From assembly GCF_014205255.1 (NCBI RefSeq), contig NZ_JACHNE010000001.1:4092001-4156000 (forward strand): a stretch of 64,000 nucleotides of DNA, in the 5' to 3' direction. Source of the DNA: Streptomyces caelestis. GTDB lineage: Bacteria; Actinomycetota; Actinomycetes; Streptomycetales; Streptomycetaceae. Below are positions 43,821-52,885 of this stretch, piece after piece. Below the pieces are notes generated by a model. That model had not been told where the DNA came from. It saw only the letters and a list, made by a program, of their open reading frames with translations, and searched no databases. Each line of letters starts with the position of its first letter. The stretch's first letter is position 1. Made by a program: the position numbers and the translations under genes.

Positions 43821-45131
43821 TTGCGCACGACACCGCACAACACCCCCGCCGACCGCCGCAGATGGCGCCGCATAGGCTCCGCCGTCACCGCCACCGCCGC
43901 GCTCCTGCTCACCGGCCTCACCACCGCCGCCCACGCGGAGGCCACCCCGGCCGCCCAGGCCGCCCCCACCAAGGTCACCTGGACCCGCTCCTGCGCCCTC
44001 CCCCGGCACACGGGCGAGATGGCGTGCAACGCCCTGCGCGTCACGGGGGGCCTCACCGCCTTCCAGAAGCAGCGGGCCGAGCGGGACGGCAGCACCCCGA
44101 AGGCCGCCGACGCCTCCACCCCCTCCGGCTACGGCCCCTCCGACCTCCGGAACGCCTATGGCCTGACCTCCGCCGCCGCGAGCAACGGCACCGGCCGGAC
44201 CATCGCCATCGTCGACGCCTACGACGACCCCAACGCCGAGTCCGACCTCGCCGCCTACCGCTCGCACTACGGCCTGCCCGCCTGCACCACGGCCAACGGC
44301 TGCTTCGAGAAGGTGAGCCAGACCGGCTCCACCACCGCCCTCCCCACCGCCGACAGCGGCTGGGCCGGCGAGATCTCCCTCGACCTCGACATGGCGAGCG
44401 CGATCTGCCCGAACTGCCACATCCTCCTCGTCGAGGCCAGGTCCGCCACCATGGCCAACCTGGGCACCGCCGTCAACGAGGCCGTCAGCCTGGGCGCCAG
44501 GTACGTCTCCAACAGCTACGGCGGCGGCGAGTCCTCCTCCGACGCGACGTACGTCTCCGCGTACTTCAACCACCCGGGCGTCGCCATCACCGTCAGCGCG
44601 GGCGACGGGGGCTACGGCGCCGAGTACCCCGCGGCGTCGAAGTACGTGACGGCCGTGGGCGGCACCAGGCTCTCCGCCTCCTCCACCACCCGCGGCTGGA
44701 CCGAGAGCGTCTGGCAGACCAGCAGCACCGAAGGCACCGGCTCAGGCTGCTCCGCCTACGACACCAAGCCCGCCTGGCAGACCGACACCGGCTGCGCCAA
44801 GCGCGTGATCGCCGACGTCTCCGCCGTCGCCGACCCGGCGACCGGCGTCTCCGTCTACGACACCTACGGCGCCGACGGCCAGGGCTGGGCCACCTACGGC
44901 GGCACCAGCGCCTCCGCCCCGATCATCGCGAGCGTCTACGCCCTGGCGGGCACCCCGTCCAGCGGCTCCTACCCGGCGAAGTTCCCCTACACGAACACCT
45001 CCGCCCTGAACGACGTCACCAGCGGCACCAACGGCACCTGCGCCACCAGCTACTTCTGCACCGCCCGAACGGGCTATGACGGCCCGACCGGCTGGGGCAC
45101 CCCGAACGGAGTCGGCGCCTTCACCGGCTGA
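43821..45131 (+). CDS. secreted S53 (sedolisin-like) serine protease
   Basis: 436 residues from TTG 43821, chosen because of the strong AGGAGG site 7 bases ahead. Signal peptide about 15-38. The short pro-region is followed by the subtilisin-like fold, with Glu184 and Asp188 in WAGEISLDLDMA and Ser363 in GGTSASAP. The E-x3-D plus Ser triad is that of S53 peptidases, along with Asp262 (SAGDGG) at the oxyanion site. The compact pro-domain is shorter than in typical sedolisins. Confidence 0.88.
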   Translation: MRTTPHNTPADRRRWRRIGSAVTATAALLLTGLTTAAHAEATPAAQAAPTKVTWTRSCALPRHTGEMACNALRVTGGLTAFQKQRAERDGSTPKAADASTPSGYGPSDLRNAYGLTSAAASNGTGRTIAIVDAYDDPNAESDLAAYRSHYGLPACTTANGCFEKVSQTGSTTALPTADSGWAGEISLDLDMASAICPNCHILLVEARSATMANLGTAVNEAVSLGARYVSNSYGGGESSSDATYVSAYFNHPGVAITVSAGDGGYGAEYPAASKYVTAVGGTRLSASSTTRGWTESVWQTSSTEGTGSGCSAYDTKPAWQTDTGCAKRVIADVSAVADPATGVSVYDTYGADGQGWATYGGTSASAPIIASVYALAGTPSSGSYPAKFPYTNTSALNDVTSGTNGTCATSYFCTARTGYDGPTGWGTPNGVGAFTG

Positions 45132-45202
45132 CCCTCCCGCTCGTGACGGAACGTCACGGGAAAACGCCGCCTGGGGCCGTGGGGGCCCCGAGGCCGGCAG
45201 GG

Positions 45203-45242
45203 GGCGAACGGGCCGCGGCAACCCAGCCGCGGCCCGTTCGCC
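45203..45242 (+). terminator. 16-bp stem-loop after the S53 protease
   Basis: Perfect arms GGCGAACGGGCCGCGG and CCGCGGCCCGTTCGCC with an 8-base loop. No U-run, as usual for GC-rich terminators. Confidence 0.75.
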
Positions 45243-45608
45243 GCGCCAGGTAGCCTTCACCCGGAGAACACCGGGACGACCACTCACCCGACCGACCGTC
45301 AGAAACGGTCCGGAAAGGTGACGGAGGTCATGAAAGGGCACAACGACGGAACCACACGACAGGTTTCGCTCCGGCCTCATTGCCCGGCGTGACCCATCGT
45401 GATACACAGAGTGACCATACGATCCTTCGTGCACCGTCCGGCGCCTCCCTTAGGGGCCGACGCGGAACGGTGGCAAGGTATTCGTACGAAACCCGCCAAT
45501 CAATGACGCCAAGTCGACATCCGACAGCGTCATCGTCGGCGAGAATGAGGCCTGACCTCTGCACGACCGCAGAGGGTGCGGAACTACCCAACAGGGGCGG
45601 TGACTTAC
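45243..45608 (+). promoter_or_regulatory. 366-base gene-free region ahead of the T4SS-like operon
   Basis: No coding signal on either strand. It contains two inverted repeats: ATGACGC/GCGTCAT (45503-45533) and CCTCTGC/GCAGAGG (45556-45575). The second is about 35 bases before the first gene. A -10-like TACGAT is at 45418-45423 without a clear -35. The length suggests a regulated promoter or 5' leader. Confidence 0.45.
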
Positions 45609-45917
45609 ATGCTCTTTGCGGCCGATAAGGGAGACATCAACACCATCATCGGCGGGATCGCTCCGGACTGGGGCCCCTTCGGCAGCCTGGGCAACGAGGC
45701 CAAGGTGATGATCGAGGTCGTGATGGCGGTCGCCATCCTGCTCTGCCTCGGCATCGCCATCTGGGGCGCCGCCAAACAGCGCATCGGTGCCACCGCCCTG
45801 CGGGACACCTTCAGCGCCGAGCAGGGCAAGGGCCTCATCATCGCGGGCCTGACGGGCGTGTTCATCATCGGCTCACTCGGCACGCTCTTCACCATCGTGT
45901 ACGGCATGGCCGTGTAG
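45609..45917 (+). CDS. small two-helix membrane protein, VirB2/TrbC-like topology
   Basis: 102 residues from ATG 45609 (GTG 45600 possible). Two helices, about 34-53 and 75-98, separated by a polar loop with QRIGATALRDTFS. The double-helix layout and first position in a T4SS-like operon recall pilin/VirB2 proteins, but no processed signal peptide is clear. The gene corresponds to the first gene of the S. coelicolor cmd cluster (SCO4131, recalled), linked to sporulation and antibiotic production. Confidence 0.8.
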   Translation: MLFAADKGDINTIIGGIAPDWGPFGSLGNEAKVMIEVVMAVAILLCLGIAIWGAAKQRIGATALRDTFSAEQGKGLIIAGLTGVFIIGSLGTLFTIVYGMAV

Positions 45918-46006
45918 CCGGGCCCCACCCGCCCCGGCCGGCACGCCCGGCTCCCCCTCCACCCCACCCGCCCGTCGTGCCCACCGGCGAAGGTTGCGTT
46001 TCCCTG

Positions 46007-46120
46007 ATGTCGAGTCACCACACCGCGCCCGCGCGGGAACCAGCACGGCTACCGTCGTACGAGCAGTACGACCGGTACGAGGTGTTTCCGCACGACGTCG
46101 AGGGGGCGTACGCGGCATGA
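46007..46120 (+). CDS. possible overlooked 37-residue protein coupled to the next gene
   Basis: Reading frame from ATG 46007 to TGA 46118-46120, with the stop overlapping the next ATG as ATGA. The peptide is Pro/Tyr/Glu-rich, ending RYEVFPHDVEGAYAA. Many codons end in G or C. A GAAGG lies about 15 bases before the ATG. The ATGA coupling favours translation, but the length is so short that chance is possible. Confidence 0.45.
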   Translation: MSSHHTAPAREPARLPSYEQYDRYEVFPHDVEGAYAA

Positions 46121-46941
46121 GTCTCGGTGACGAGCACGAGGCCTCCGGCGGCTACGGCGGCACGGGCCAGACCCGCACCCGCCTGCCCGACACCGGCCCC
46201 GACCCCTACGGCACCCCCCGCCGCCGCTCGTCGTCCCGCAGCCTGGTCACGGTGGTCGGCGTAGTGGTCCTCCTCATCGCGGCAATCGCCTTCGCGAACC
46301 GGGGGGGCGGCGATTCCTCGTCCGCGGGCGGCAGCACCGACAAGCCCGAGGCCGCGTCGACGGCACCTTCGGGGAAGCGGCCGGTACAGGCGAAGACCGG
46401 GGGAACTCCATCGGGGTTCGCACATGACCAGCAGGGAGTGGAGAGTGCGGCGGCCAACTACGCCGTCGCGCTGGGCTCGGCCGACATGTTCGACGAAGCC
46501 AAGCGTGACGCCGTTCTGCGGGCCATCATCGCTCCCTCCCGGGTGGCCGACTTCGAAGCGAGACTGGACAAGGCGTACACGCCCGAGTTCAACAAGAACA
46601 TCGGCCTGACCGAGGACGGCTCAGCGCCTGAGGGCTTCACGTTCGTGTCCCGGACGAGCCCCATCGGCACCAAGGTCACCGAGTACTCCGCCAGCAGCGC
46701 GACCGTCGAGGTCTGGTGCAGCGGTCTGCTTGGCCTTGCGGGCGAGAACTCCACGACCCCGGTCACGAACAGTTGGTTCACCATCACCATGCAACTCGAG
46801 TGGGCCAGTGGCGACTGGAAGATCGTGACGCACTCTCAGAAGGACGGCCCGACGCCCGTTCCCGGCGATGACAGGGCCTCCAGCGCCGAGGAGATGGCGA
46901 AGGCCGTCGAGGAGTACGGAGGGTTCACGTATGCCCGGTAG
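46117..46941 (+). CDS. single-pass membrane protein of the T4SS-like operon
   Basis: 274 residues from ATG 46117. Polar N-tail, one helix (about 42-58), a Ser/Gly/Lys linker and an extracytoplasmic domain (about 100-250). That domain contains AAANYAVALGS, VEVWCSGLLGLAG and FTITMQLEWASGDWKIV. The VirB8/TraH-like layout (NTF2-like exported domain) is plausible, with a late beta strand W-x-ExxxWKIV-like ending. The gene overlaps the next by 11 bases. Confidence 0.8.
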   Translation: MSLGDEHEASGGYGGTGQTRTRLPDTGPDPYGTPRRRSSSRSLVTVVGVVVLLIAAIAFANRGGGDSSSAGGSTDKPEAASTAPSGKRPVQAKTGGTPSGFAHDQQGVESAAANYAVALGSADMFDEAKRDAVLRAIIAPSRVADFEARLDKAYTPEFNKNIGLTEDGSAPEGFTFVSRTSPIGTKVTEYSASSATVEVWCSGLLGLAGENSTTPVTNSWFTITMQLEWASGDWKIVTHSQKDGPTPVPGDDRASSAEEMAKAVEEYGGFTYAR

Positions 46942-48256
46942 CTCGCACCGCGTACTCAAGCTCGTCGGCTTCGTGGCCGCCGCGCAGGCGTCCGCCGTAC
47001 TGTTCGCCACACGAGCCTTGGCGGCGCCCACGCCGACACCGAGCGAGAGCGGCGACTGCTCACTGATCGCTCCTCCTGCCCGGAAGTACTGCGAGGAAGG
47101 CGGTGGCTCCGGCGGAGAGGGTGGCGGCACCTCCCGCCTGGACCCCACCTCCACCCTCGACCCCCTCTCCTCCCTCGCCAAGGGCTGTGCCGACGCCGCC
47201 TCCTGGACCGTCGACAAGCTCAGCGATGCCGTGAAGGAGACGGCGAACGTCGACTTCACGAACCCGAAGTTCCTCCAGCAGTACGCCGTCGTCTTCGCCG
47301 CGTCGACGATCCTCACGCTCCTGCTCTGGCTCCTGGCCGTGGCCAAGCGGGCGGTGCGCGGCGTCCCCCTCACCACCGCCCTCTCCGAAGCCATCGGCTT
47401 CCTCTGGCTGACCGTGCTGGCCTCCGCCTTCACCCCGCTGATCCTCTACACCGTCGTATCGGCCACCGACGGCATCACCGAGGTCCTCGCCAAAGCCACC
47501 GGCGACCAGACCGACGCCTTCTTCGGCACGTTCTCCGAGGCCCTCAACAAGGGCGAGGACATCGGCGGCGGCCCGATCATGCTGATCGTCGTCTCCCTGG
47601 TCAGCATCCTCGCCGCCGGCGTGCTGTGGCTGGAGCTCGTCATCCGCGCCGCCCTGCTCTACGTCGGCGCCCTCCTCGGCACCGTCGTCTACGCCGGCCT
47701 CGTCGACAAGAACCTGTGGGGCCACGTCCGCCGCTGGGCGGGCATCATGATCGCCGTCATCCTGGTCAAGCCGGTGATCGTCATCGTGCTCGGCCTCGCC
47801 GGCGCGCTCTCCGCCGACGACGGCCCCGACGCCTTCTCCGCCGTCGTCTCCGGCCTCGCCATCATCCTGCTCGCCATCTTCGCCAGCGCGATGATCTACC
47901 GCTTCGTCCCCGGCTTCGGCGACGAGATCGCCGGCTCCCGCAACAACCGCCTCATGCAGGGTGCCGAAGGCAAGGCCGCGGCCGTCATCAGTTCCCCGGC
48001 GACCATGGTCGCGCAGGGCATCAAGACCCACAGCACCCGCGCCGACCACAACGGCGGAGGCAGTCAGTCCTCCGCCCCCCGCCCCAGCAACCCCGCCTCC
48101 GGCGGAGTCGCCGCGCACAGCTCGCGCACCTCGAACGGCGGCGGAACTGTCCCCTCCGCCGCACCCGCACCCCGTTCGAGCAGCCCCGTCAACACTCCCC
48201 ACGCCAGCAGCACCCGCAACAGCAGCACCAATCGCACGGGAGGTGAAGGGCGTTGA
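46931..48256 (+). CDS. multi-pass membrane protein, VirB6/TrbL-like
   Basis: 441 residues. A signal-like hydrophobic N-terminus (about 9-31) is followed by a Gly/Ser/Pro region, then about six helices (about 115-330). A Ser/Asn/Gly-rich tail of about 85 residues ends the protein. The helix pattern with long polar tail matches TrbL/VirB6 proteins that form the inner-membrane channel. The TTGA overlap couples it to the next gene. Confidence 0.82.
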   Translation: MPGSSHRVLKLVGFVAAAQASAVLFATRALAAPTPTPSESGDCSLIAPPARKYCEEGGGSGGEGGGTSRLDPTSTLDPLSSLAKGCADAASWTVDKLSDAVKETANVDFTNPKFLQQYAVVFAASTILTLLLWLLAVAKRAVRGVPLTTALSEAIGFLWLTVLASAFTPLILYTVVSATDGITEVLAKATGDQTDAFFGTFSEALNKGEDIGGGPIMLIVVSLVSILAAGVLWLELVIRAALLYVGALLGTVVYAGLVDKNLWGHVRRWAGIMIAVILVKPVIVIVLGLAGALSADDGPDAFSAVVSGLAIILLAIFASAMIYRFVPGFGDEIAGSRNNRLMQGAEGKAAAVISSPATMVAQGIKTHSTRADHNGGGSQSSAPRPSNPASGGVAAHSSRTSNGGGTVPSAAPAPRSSSPVNTPHASSTRNSSTNRTGGEGR

Positions 48257-49809
48257 CGACCGAGTCTCACGTGTCCCATCCGGTCACGCCCCGCCGGACA
48301 TATCTGATCGGCCGCGCCCGGCCGAACGCGATCATCGGCCGCAACCGCGAGACCGGCGAGATCGCCCTGATCGTCGTGGGCGCGTTCCTCGGCATGATGT
48401 GCGGGCTCCTCGTCCCCGTGCTGTCCCTGCGCATCGTGCTGCTCGCCGGTCTCCCGATGCTGGCGCTGGCCGCCGTGTACGTGCCGTACAAGCACCGCAC
48501 GTTCTACAAGTGGTTCGAGATCAACCGCAGCTACAAGCGGACCCTCAAGCAAGGAGCCACCTACCGCTCCGCCGTCGTCGAAGCGGGCACCCGGCTGGAC
48601 GGCCGTGAGGTCGAGGTCGGCCCGCCCCCGGGCATCGGCCGGATCACCTGGCTCTCCGCCCCCTTCGGACCCGACGAGATCGCCGTCCTGCTGCACGCCG
48701 ACCGCAAGACCGTCACCGCCGCCATCGAGATCGAGGGCCCCGGCGTCGGCCTGCGCGACAGCGAGGACCAGGAGGCCCTCGTCGACCGCTTCGGCACGCT
48801 GCTCAAGCACGTGGCCAACGGCGACGGCTTCGTCACCCGCCTCCAGATGCTCGCCCGCACCCTCCCCGCCGACCCGGACGCCCACGCCAAGGACGTCGCC
48901 GTCCGCGGCGACGACAAAGCCCCGGCATGGCTCCAGCAGTCGTACGATCAGCTCCAGTCGATGGTGTCCACCAGCAGCGAGCAGCACCGCGCCTACCTCG
49001 TCGCCTGCATGCACTACACCCGCGACCTCGCCGCCGAGGCCAACGCCATGGCCCGGGCCGCCCGCGCCCACGGCGGAAAGGTCGACCGGGACGCCGGACT
49101 CGCCGTCGTCATGGCCCGCGAGCTCACCGACATCTGCTCGCGCCTGCAGGAGGCCGACATCCGCGTACGGCAGCCGCTCGGCCAGAGCAGGCTGTCCTCG
49201 CTGATCCACTCCATGTACGACCCGGACCACCCGATCGACCACATCCAGGCGATGACGAAACGCAATGCCTGGCCGGCCGAGCTGGACGCCATGGAGCCCA
49301 CCTACCTCCAGGCCAAGACCCGGGAATCCTCCACCCGCGCCCCCTGGTGCCACGCCACGGCCTGGGTGAAGGAGTGGCCGATGACCCCCGTCGGCGTCAA
49401 CTTCCTCGCCCCGCTGCTCGTCCACACCCCGGACGTCATCCGCACGGTCGCCGTCACCATGGACCTCGAACCCACCGAGGTCGCCATCGAGCGCATGCTC
49501 ACGGAGAAGACCAACGACGAGGCCGAGGCGTCCCGCGCCGCCAAGATGAACCGCACCGTCGACCCGCGCGACGTGGCCGCGCACTCCCGGCTCGACCAGC
49601 GCGGTGAGGACCTCGCCAGCGGCGCCGCCGGTGTGAACCTCGTCGGTTACATCACCGTCTCGTCGCGCTCCCCCGACGCCCTCGCCCGCGACAAGCGCAC
49701 GATAAGAGCCTCGGCCGGAAAGTCGTACCTGAAGCTGGAATGGTGCGACCGCGAGCACCACCGCGCCTTCGTGAACACCCTTCCCTTCGCCACCGGCATT
49801 CGGAGGTAG
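48253..49809 (+). CDS. SCO6880-family membrane protein, PrgI/VirB4 N-half-like
   Basis: 518 residues from TTG 48253 (GGAGGTGAAGG site). Two helices (about 37-57 and 59-76) resemble a PrgI domain. A large cytoplasmic part follows, containing no Walker motifs. Its sequence resembles the N-terminal domain of VirB4/TraC ATPases, for example REFS-like DLAAEANAMARAARAH. The actual ATPase is encoded next, so VirB4 seems to be split over two genes. Confidence 0.78.
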   Translation: MTTESHVSHPVTPRRTYLIGRARPNAIIGRNRETGEIALIVVGAFLGMMCGLLVPVLSLRIVLLAGLPMLALAAVYVPYKHRTFYKWFEINRSYKRTLKQGATYRSAVVEAGTRLDGREVEVGPPPGIGRITWLSAPFGPDEIAVLLHADRKTVTAAIEIEGPGVGLRDSEDQEALVDRFGTLLKHVANGDGFVTRLQMLARTLPADPDAHAKDVAVRGDDKAPAWLQQSYDQLQSMVSTSSEQHRAYLVACMHYTRDLAAEANAMARAARAHGGKVDRDAGLAVVMARELTDICSRLQEADIRVRQPLGQSRLSSLIHSMYDPDHPIDHIQAMTKRNAWPAELDAMEPTYLQAKTRESSTRAPWCHATAWVKEWPMTPVGVNFLAPLLVHTPDVIRTVAVTMDLEPTEVAIERMLTEKTNDEAEASRAAKMNRTVDPRDVAAHSRLDQRGEDLASGAAGVNLVGYITVSSRSPDALARDKRTIRASAGKSYLKLEWCDREHHRAFVNTLPFATGIRR

Positions 49810-49815
49810 GACCTG

Positions 49816-51225
49816 ATGCGGGATCCGCTGTCCGTCCTCACCGACGCCTTCACCTCCTTCCTCTTCGGGAAGGTCGAGACGACCCGGCTCCCGGTGCGCA
49901 CGTCCACGGGCCAGGCCCAGGCGGTCTACCTGCCCACCGCCGCCCCGGGCCTCGGCGACTCCGGCGTCATCATCGGCCGCGAGGTGTACTCCGGAAAGGG
50001 CTACATCTACGACCCCTTCCAGCTGTACGGCCAGCAGCTCCCCGCCCCCCACTGGCTGGTCCTCGGCGAGTCCGGCAACGGCAAGTCGGCGCTGGAGAAG
50101 ACATACGTCATGCGCCAGCTCCGCTTCCGCGACCGCCAGGTCGTCGTCCTGGACGCCCAGGGCGAGGACGGGGTCGGCGAGTGGAACCTCATCGCGCAGG
50201 AGCTGGGGATAACTCCCATCCGTCTGGACCCGATGGCGGCCCTCGACATGGGCATCCGCCTCAACCCCCTCGACCCCGCGATCACTACGACGGGCCAGCT
50301 GGCGCTGCTCCGGACGATCATCGAAGTGGCCATGGGCCACGGCCTGGACGAGCGGGCCGGCTTCGCGCTCAAGGTCGCGCACGCCTACGTCAACGAGACG
50401 ATCGTCGACCGCCAGCCGGTCCTGTCCGACATCGTCGAGCAGCTGCGCCACCCCGAACCCGAGTCGGCCGAGGCGATGAACGTCGCCATAGACGACGTAC
50501 GGGCCTGGGGACTGGACGTGGCCCTCGTCCTGGACCGTCTCGTCGACGGTGACCTGCGCGGCATGTTCGACGGCCCCACCACGGTCGGCATCGACCTGGA
50601 CGCCCCGCTCATCGTCTTCGACCTGTCCCACATCGACCGCAACTCCATCGCCATGCCCATCCTCATGGCGATCGTCGGCGTGTGGCTGGAGCACACCTGG
50701 ATCCGCCCCGACCGGAAGAAGCGCATCTTCCTGGTCGAGGAGGCCTGGCACATCATCAACAGCCCCTTCGTGGCACAGCTGTTCCAGCGCCTCCTGAAGT
50801 TCGGCCGACGGCTGGGCCTGTCGTTCGTGGCGGTCGTCCACCACCTGTCCGACGTCGTCGACGGCGCGGCGGCGAAGGAGGCCGCGGCGATCCTGAAGAT
50901 GGCGTCGACACGGACGATCTACGCCCAGAAGGCGGACGAGGCCAGGGCCACGGGACGGGTGCTGGGACTGCCCAGGTGGGCGGTCGAGATCATCCCGACC
51001 CTCACCCCCGGCATCGCCGTCTGGGACGTCAACGGCAACGTCCAGGTCGTCAAACACCTGGTCACGGAGAGCGAACGTCCCCTGGTCTTCACCGACCGCG
51101 CGATGACGGAGTCCTCCGCCGACCTCATGGACGACGCCCTGCAAGCCGCCGAACTCGAGGCGGAGGAACGGGCGGCGGCCTTCGTGGAGCACCACCTGGG
51201 CGACTCCGAATCGACGGTGGCGTAG
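49816..51225 (+). CDS. VirB4/TraC-like ATPase
   Basis: 469 residues from ATG 49816 (GGAGG site). Walker A GESGNGKSA (about 84-92), Walker B IFLVEEAWH and a later HHLSDVVDG sensor region are intact. The YDPFQLYG and LVLGESGNGKS layout is that of VirB4-type motors. It probably drives transport of proteins or DNA. It corresponds to the ATP/GTP-binding member of the cmd cluster as recalled. Confidence 0.88.
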   Translation: MRDPLSVLTDAFTSFLFGKVETTRLPVRTSTGQAQAVYLPTAAPGLGDSGVIIGREVYSGKGYIYDPFQLYGQQLPAPHWLVLGESGNGKSALEKTYVMRQLRFRDRQVVVLDAQGEDGVGEWNLIAQELGITPIRLDPMAALDMGIRLNPLDPAITTTGQLALLRTIIEVAMGHGLDERAGFALKVAHAYVNETIVDRQPVLSDIVEQLRHPEPESAEAMNVAIDDVRAWGLDVALVLDRLVDGDLRGMFDGPTTVGIDLDAPLIVFDLSHIDRNSIAMPILMAIVGVWLEHTWIRPDRKKRIFLVEEAWHIINSPFVAQLFQRLLKFGRRLGLSFVAVVHHLSDVVDGAAAKEAAAILKMASTRTIYAQKADEARATGRVLGLPRWAVEIIPTLTPGIAVWDVNGNVQVVKHLVTESERPLVFTDRAMTESSADLMDDALQAAELEAEERAAAFVEHHLGDSESTVA

Positions 51226-51235
51226 GGGAGGACGC

Positions 51236-52885
51236 GTGAGACCGGACGACCGCCGCAACCGGCACGACCCCCAGGGAGGCATCCCGGACGGCCTGCTGGT
51301 CGGCATACTCGCGTTCCTCCTCGGCATGACCCTGCTGGTGTGGACGGCCACCGGCCTCGCCGCCCTGTTCGCCCACGGCTCCTGGCCGTCCGGCGTCACC
51401 TTCACGCGCACGCCCCTGGCCATGCGCGGCCTCATCGCCCAGCCCCACGACATCCCCGGCGCCTGGCCCGGCACACACCCCGGCGAACTCTCCGGCTACG
51501 GCCTGTTCTGGGGGCTGTTCATCGGCCAGCTGATGGCCCTGGTCGTCCTGACGGTGTTCGTGATGGGCACGCTGGCCCGGTGGCGGGCGGTCCGGGCGAG
51601 GCGCCGGGCGGAGAGGGTGGCGACGGCTGGAGAGCGGGCAGGGGGCGTGTACGACACCGGCGCGCCTGTGCCGCACGAGGTGGTCCCGGCACCGGGCCCG
51701 GGGCAGTACGGAGTCTCGGCATCGGCACAGTCGGGGACACCGGGCACGGACCAGTACGGCGTACCGGCATCGCCACAGCACGCGACGCCCGGCTCGGCAC
51801 AGCACGACGTACCGACACCGCCGCACCCCACCCCCGCGTCGGCGCACCACGACGTCCCCACGCCCCGCCGCGCAGCCCCCGAACCCACGCACCTCCTGGA
51901 ACCGACGGCGCCCCTCGCCCCGACCCCGGGCCCTCTGTTCGGTCAGGAGCGGGTGGGCGGGTGGGAGAAAATCCTCGTAGCCCCCAGGGAAGCCCGCCAG
52001 ACCACCGCCACCCAGGCGGTACGCGACGCGGAGGGCCCCGCCCTGGTCGTCACCTCGAACCCCGCCCTCTGGCAGGAGACAAAGGACGCCCGGGCCAAAC
52101 TGGGCCCCACCCACCTCTACGACCCCACGCACCTGTGCACCACCCCGGCCCGCCTCCACTGGTCTCCCACAGCCGGATGCGAGGACAAGGAGACGGCAAC
52201 CAGAAGGGCAGCCGCCCTCCTCACCCCCGTCCGCCCCACCGCCAAACTCGACCAGGCCCTCAGCGACACCGCCGAGACACTCCTGCGGAGCTACCTGCAC
52301 GCCGCCGCCATCGACGGCCGCACCATCCGCCACGTCCACCGCTGGTCCCAGGGCAGCCAGATCCAGGACGCCGTACGCATCCTCCGTACCAACCCCAAGG
52401 CCGCCCCGGGCTCCGCGGGTGAACTCGAAGGCGCCCTCACCGCCCACCCCGAACGCCGGGACATGGCCCAGCAGCTGACGACCCGTGCCCTCGCGGCCCT
52501 CTCCACGGTGAACATCCGCGAGGCCTGCACGCCCAACCGAACTGATGCCCTCGCCCTGGATTCCTTCGTCCACGAAGGGGGCACGCTTTATGTGGTGGGT
52601 GAATCCATCGAGGACCCCAGGACGAAGCCGGGCGCGATGCCCCTCCTGACGGCCCTCGTCTCCAGCGTGGTCGAGCGCGGCCGGCACATGGCCGAACGGT
52701 CATCCTCCGGTCGCCTCGACCCACCATTCACGCTCGTCCTGGACGACATCGCCGCCGTGGCCCCGCTCCCCCAGCTCCCGGAGCTGCTGGCCACCGGAGC
52801 GGACCGGGGCATGCCGACCCTGGCCCTGCTCCGCTCCCGCGAACAGGGCCGCGCCCGCTGGCCGCACGACGAACTACCCGTCTGA
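51236..52885 (+). CDS. VirD4/TraG-like protein with degenerate Walker A
   Basis: 549 residues from GTG 51236. Two N-terminal helices (about 18-46 and 88-112), a Pro-rich repeat linker (about 145-235) and a VirD4-like domain. The position of the P-loop reads APREARQTT (249-257) in place of the GPxxxGKTT seen in related proteins. The following GPALVVTSNPALWQETKDAR block and the Walker-B-like LVLDD (500-504) are kept. The C-terminus ends soon after RSREQGRARW, shorter than typical. It may be a non-ATPase scaffold. Confidence 0.82.
   Translation: MRPDDRRNRHDPQGGIPDGLLVGILAFLLGMTLLVWTATGLAALFAHGSWPSGVTFTRTPLAMRGLIAQPHDIPGAWPGTHPGELSGYGLFWGLFIGQLMALVVLTVFVMGTLARWRAVRARRRAERVATAGERAGGVYDTGAPVPHEVVPAPGPGQYGVSASAQSGTPGTDQYGVPASPQHATPGSAQHDVPTPPHPTPASAHHDVPTPRRAAPEPTHLLEPTAPLAPTPGPLFGQERVGGWEKILVAPREARQTTATQAVRDAEGPALVVTSNPALWQETKDARAKLGPTHLYDPTHLCTTPARLHWSPTAGCEDKETATRRAAALLTPVRPTAKLDQALSDTAETLLRSYLHAAAIDGRTIRHVHRWSQGSQIQDAVRILRTNPKAAPGSAGELEGALTAHPERRDMAQQLTTRALAALSTVNIREACTPNRTDALALDSFVHEGGTLYVVGESIEDPRTKPGAMPLLTALVSSVVERGRHMAERSSSGRLDPPFTLVLDDIAAVAPLPQLPELLATGADRGMPTLALLRSREQGRARWPHDELPV

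Noticed and set aside
45328..45591. 87-codon minus-strand frame in the gap before the T4SS-like operon
   Set aside because: Mixed codon use, no ribosome site and no known pattern; the region looks regulatory.
48064..51474. 1,136-codon open frame on the minus strand
   Set aside because: It lies antisense to three well-supported genes. In GC-rich DNA such frames arise from codon bias, and it has no domain.
45600..52885. Integrated conjugative element
   Set aside because: No integrase, relaxase, att repeats or tRNA target found; flanking genes look like the conserved core chromosome.
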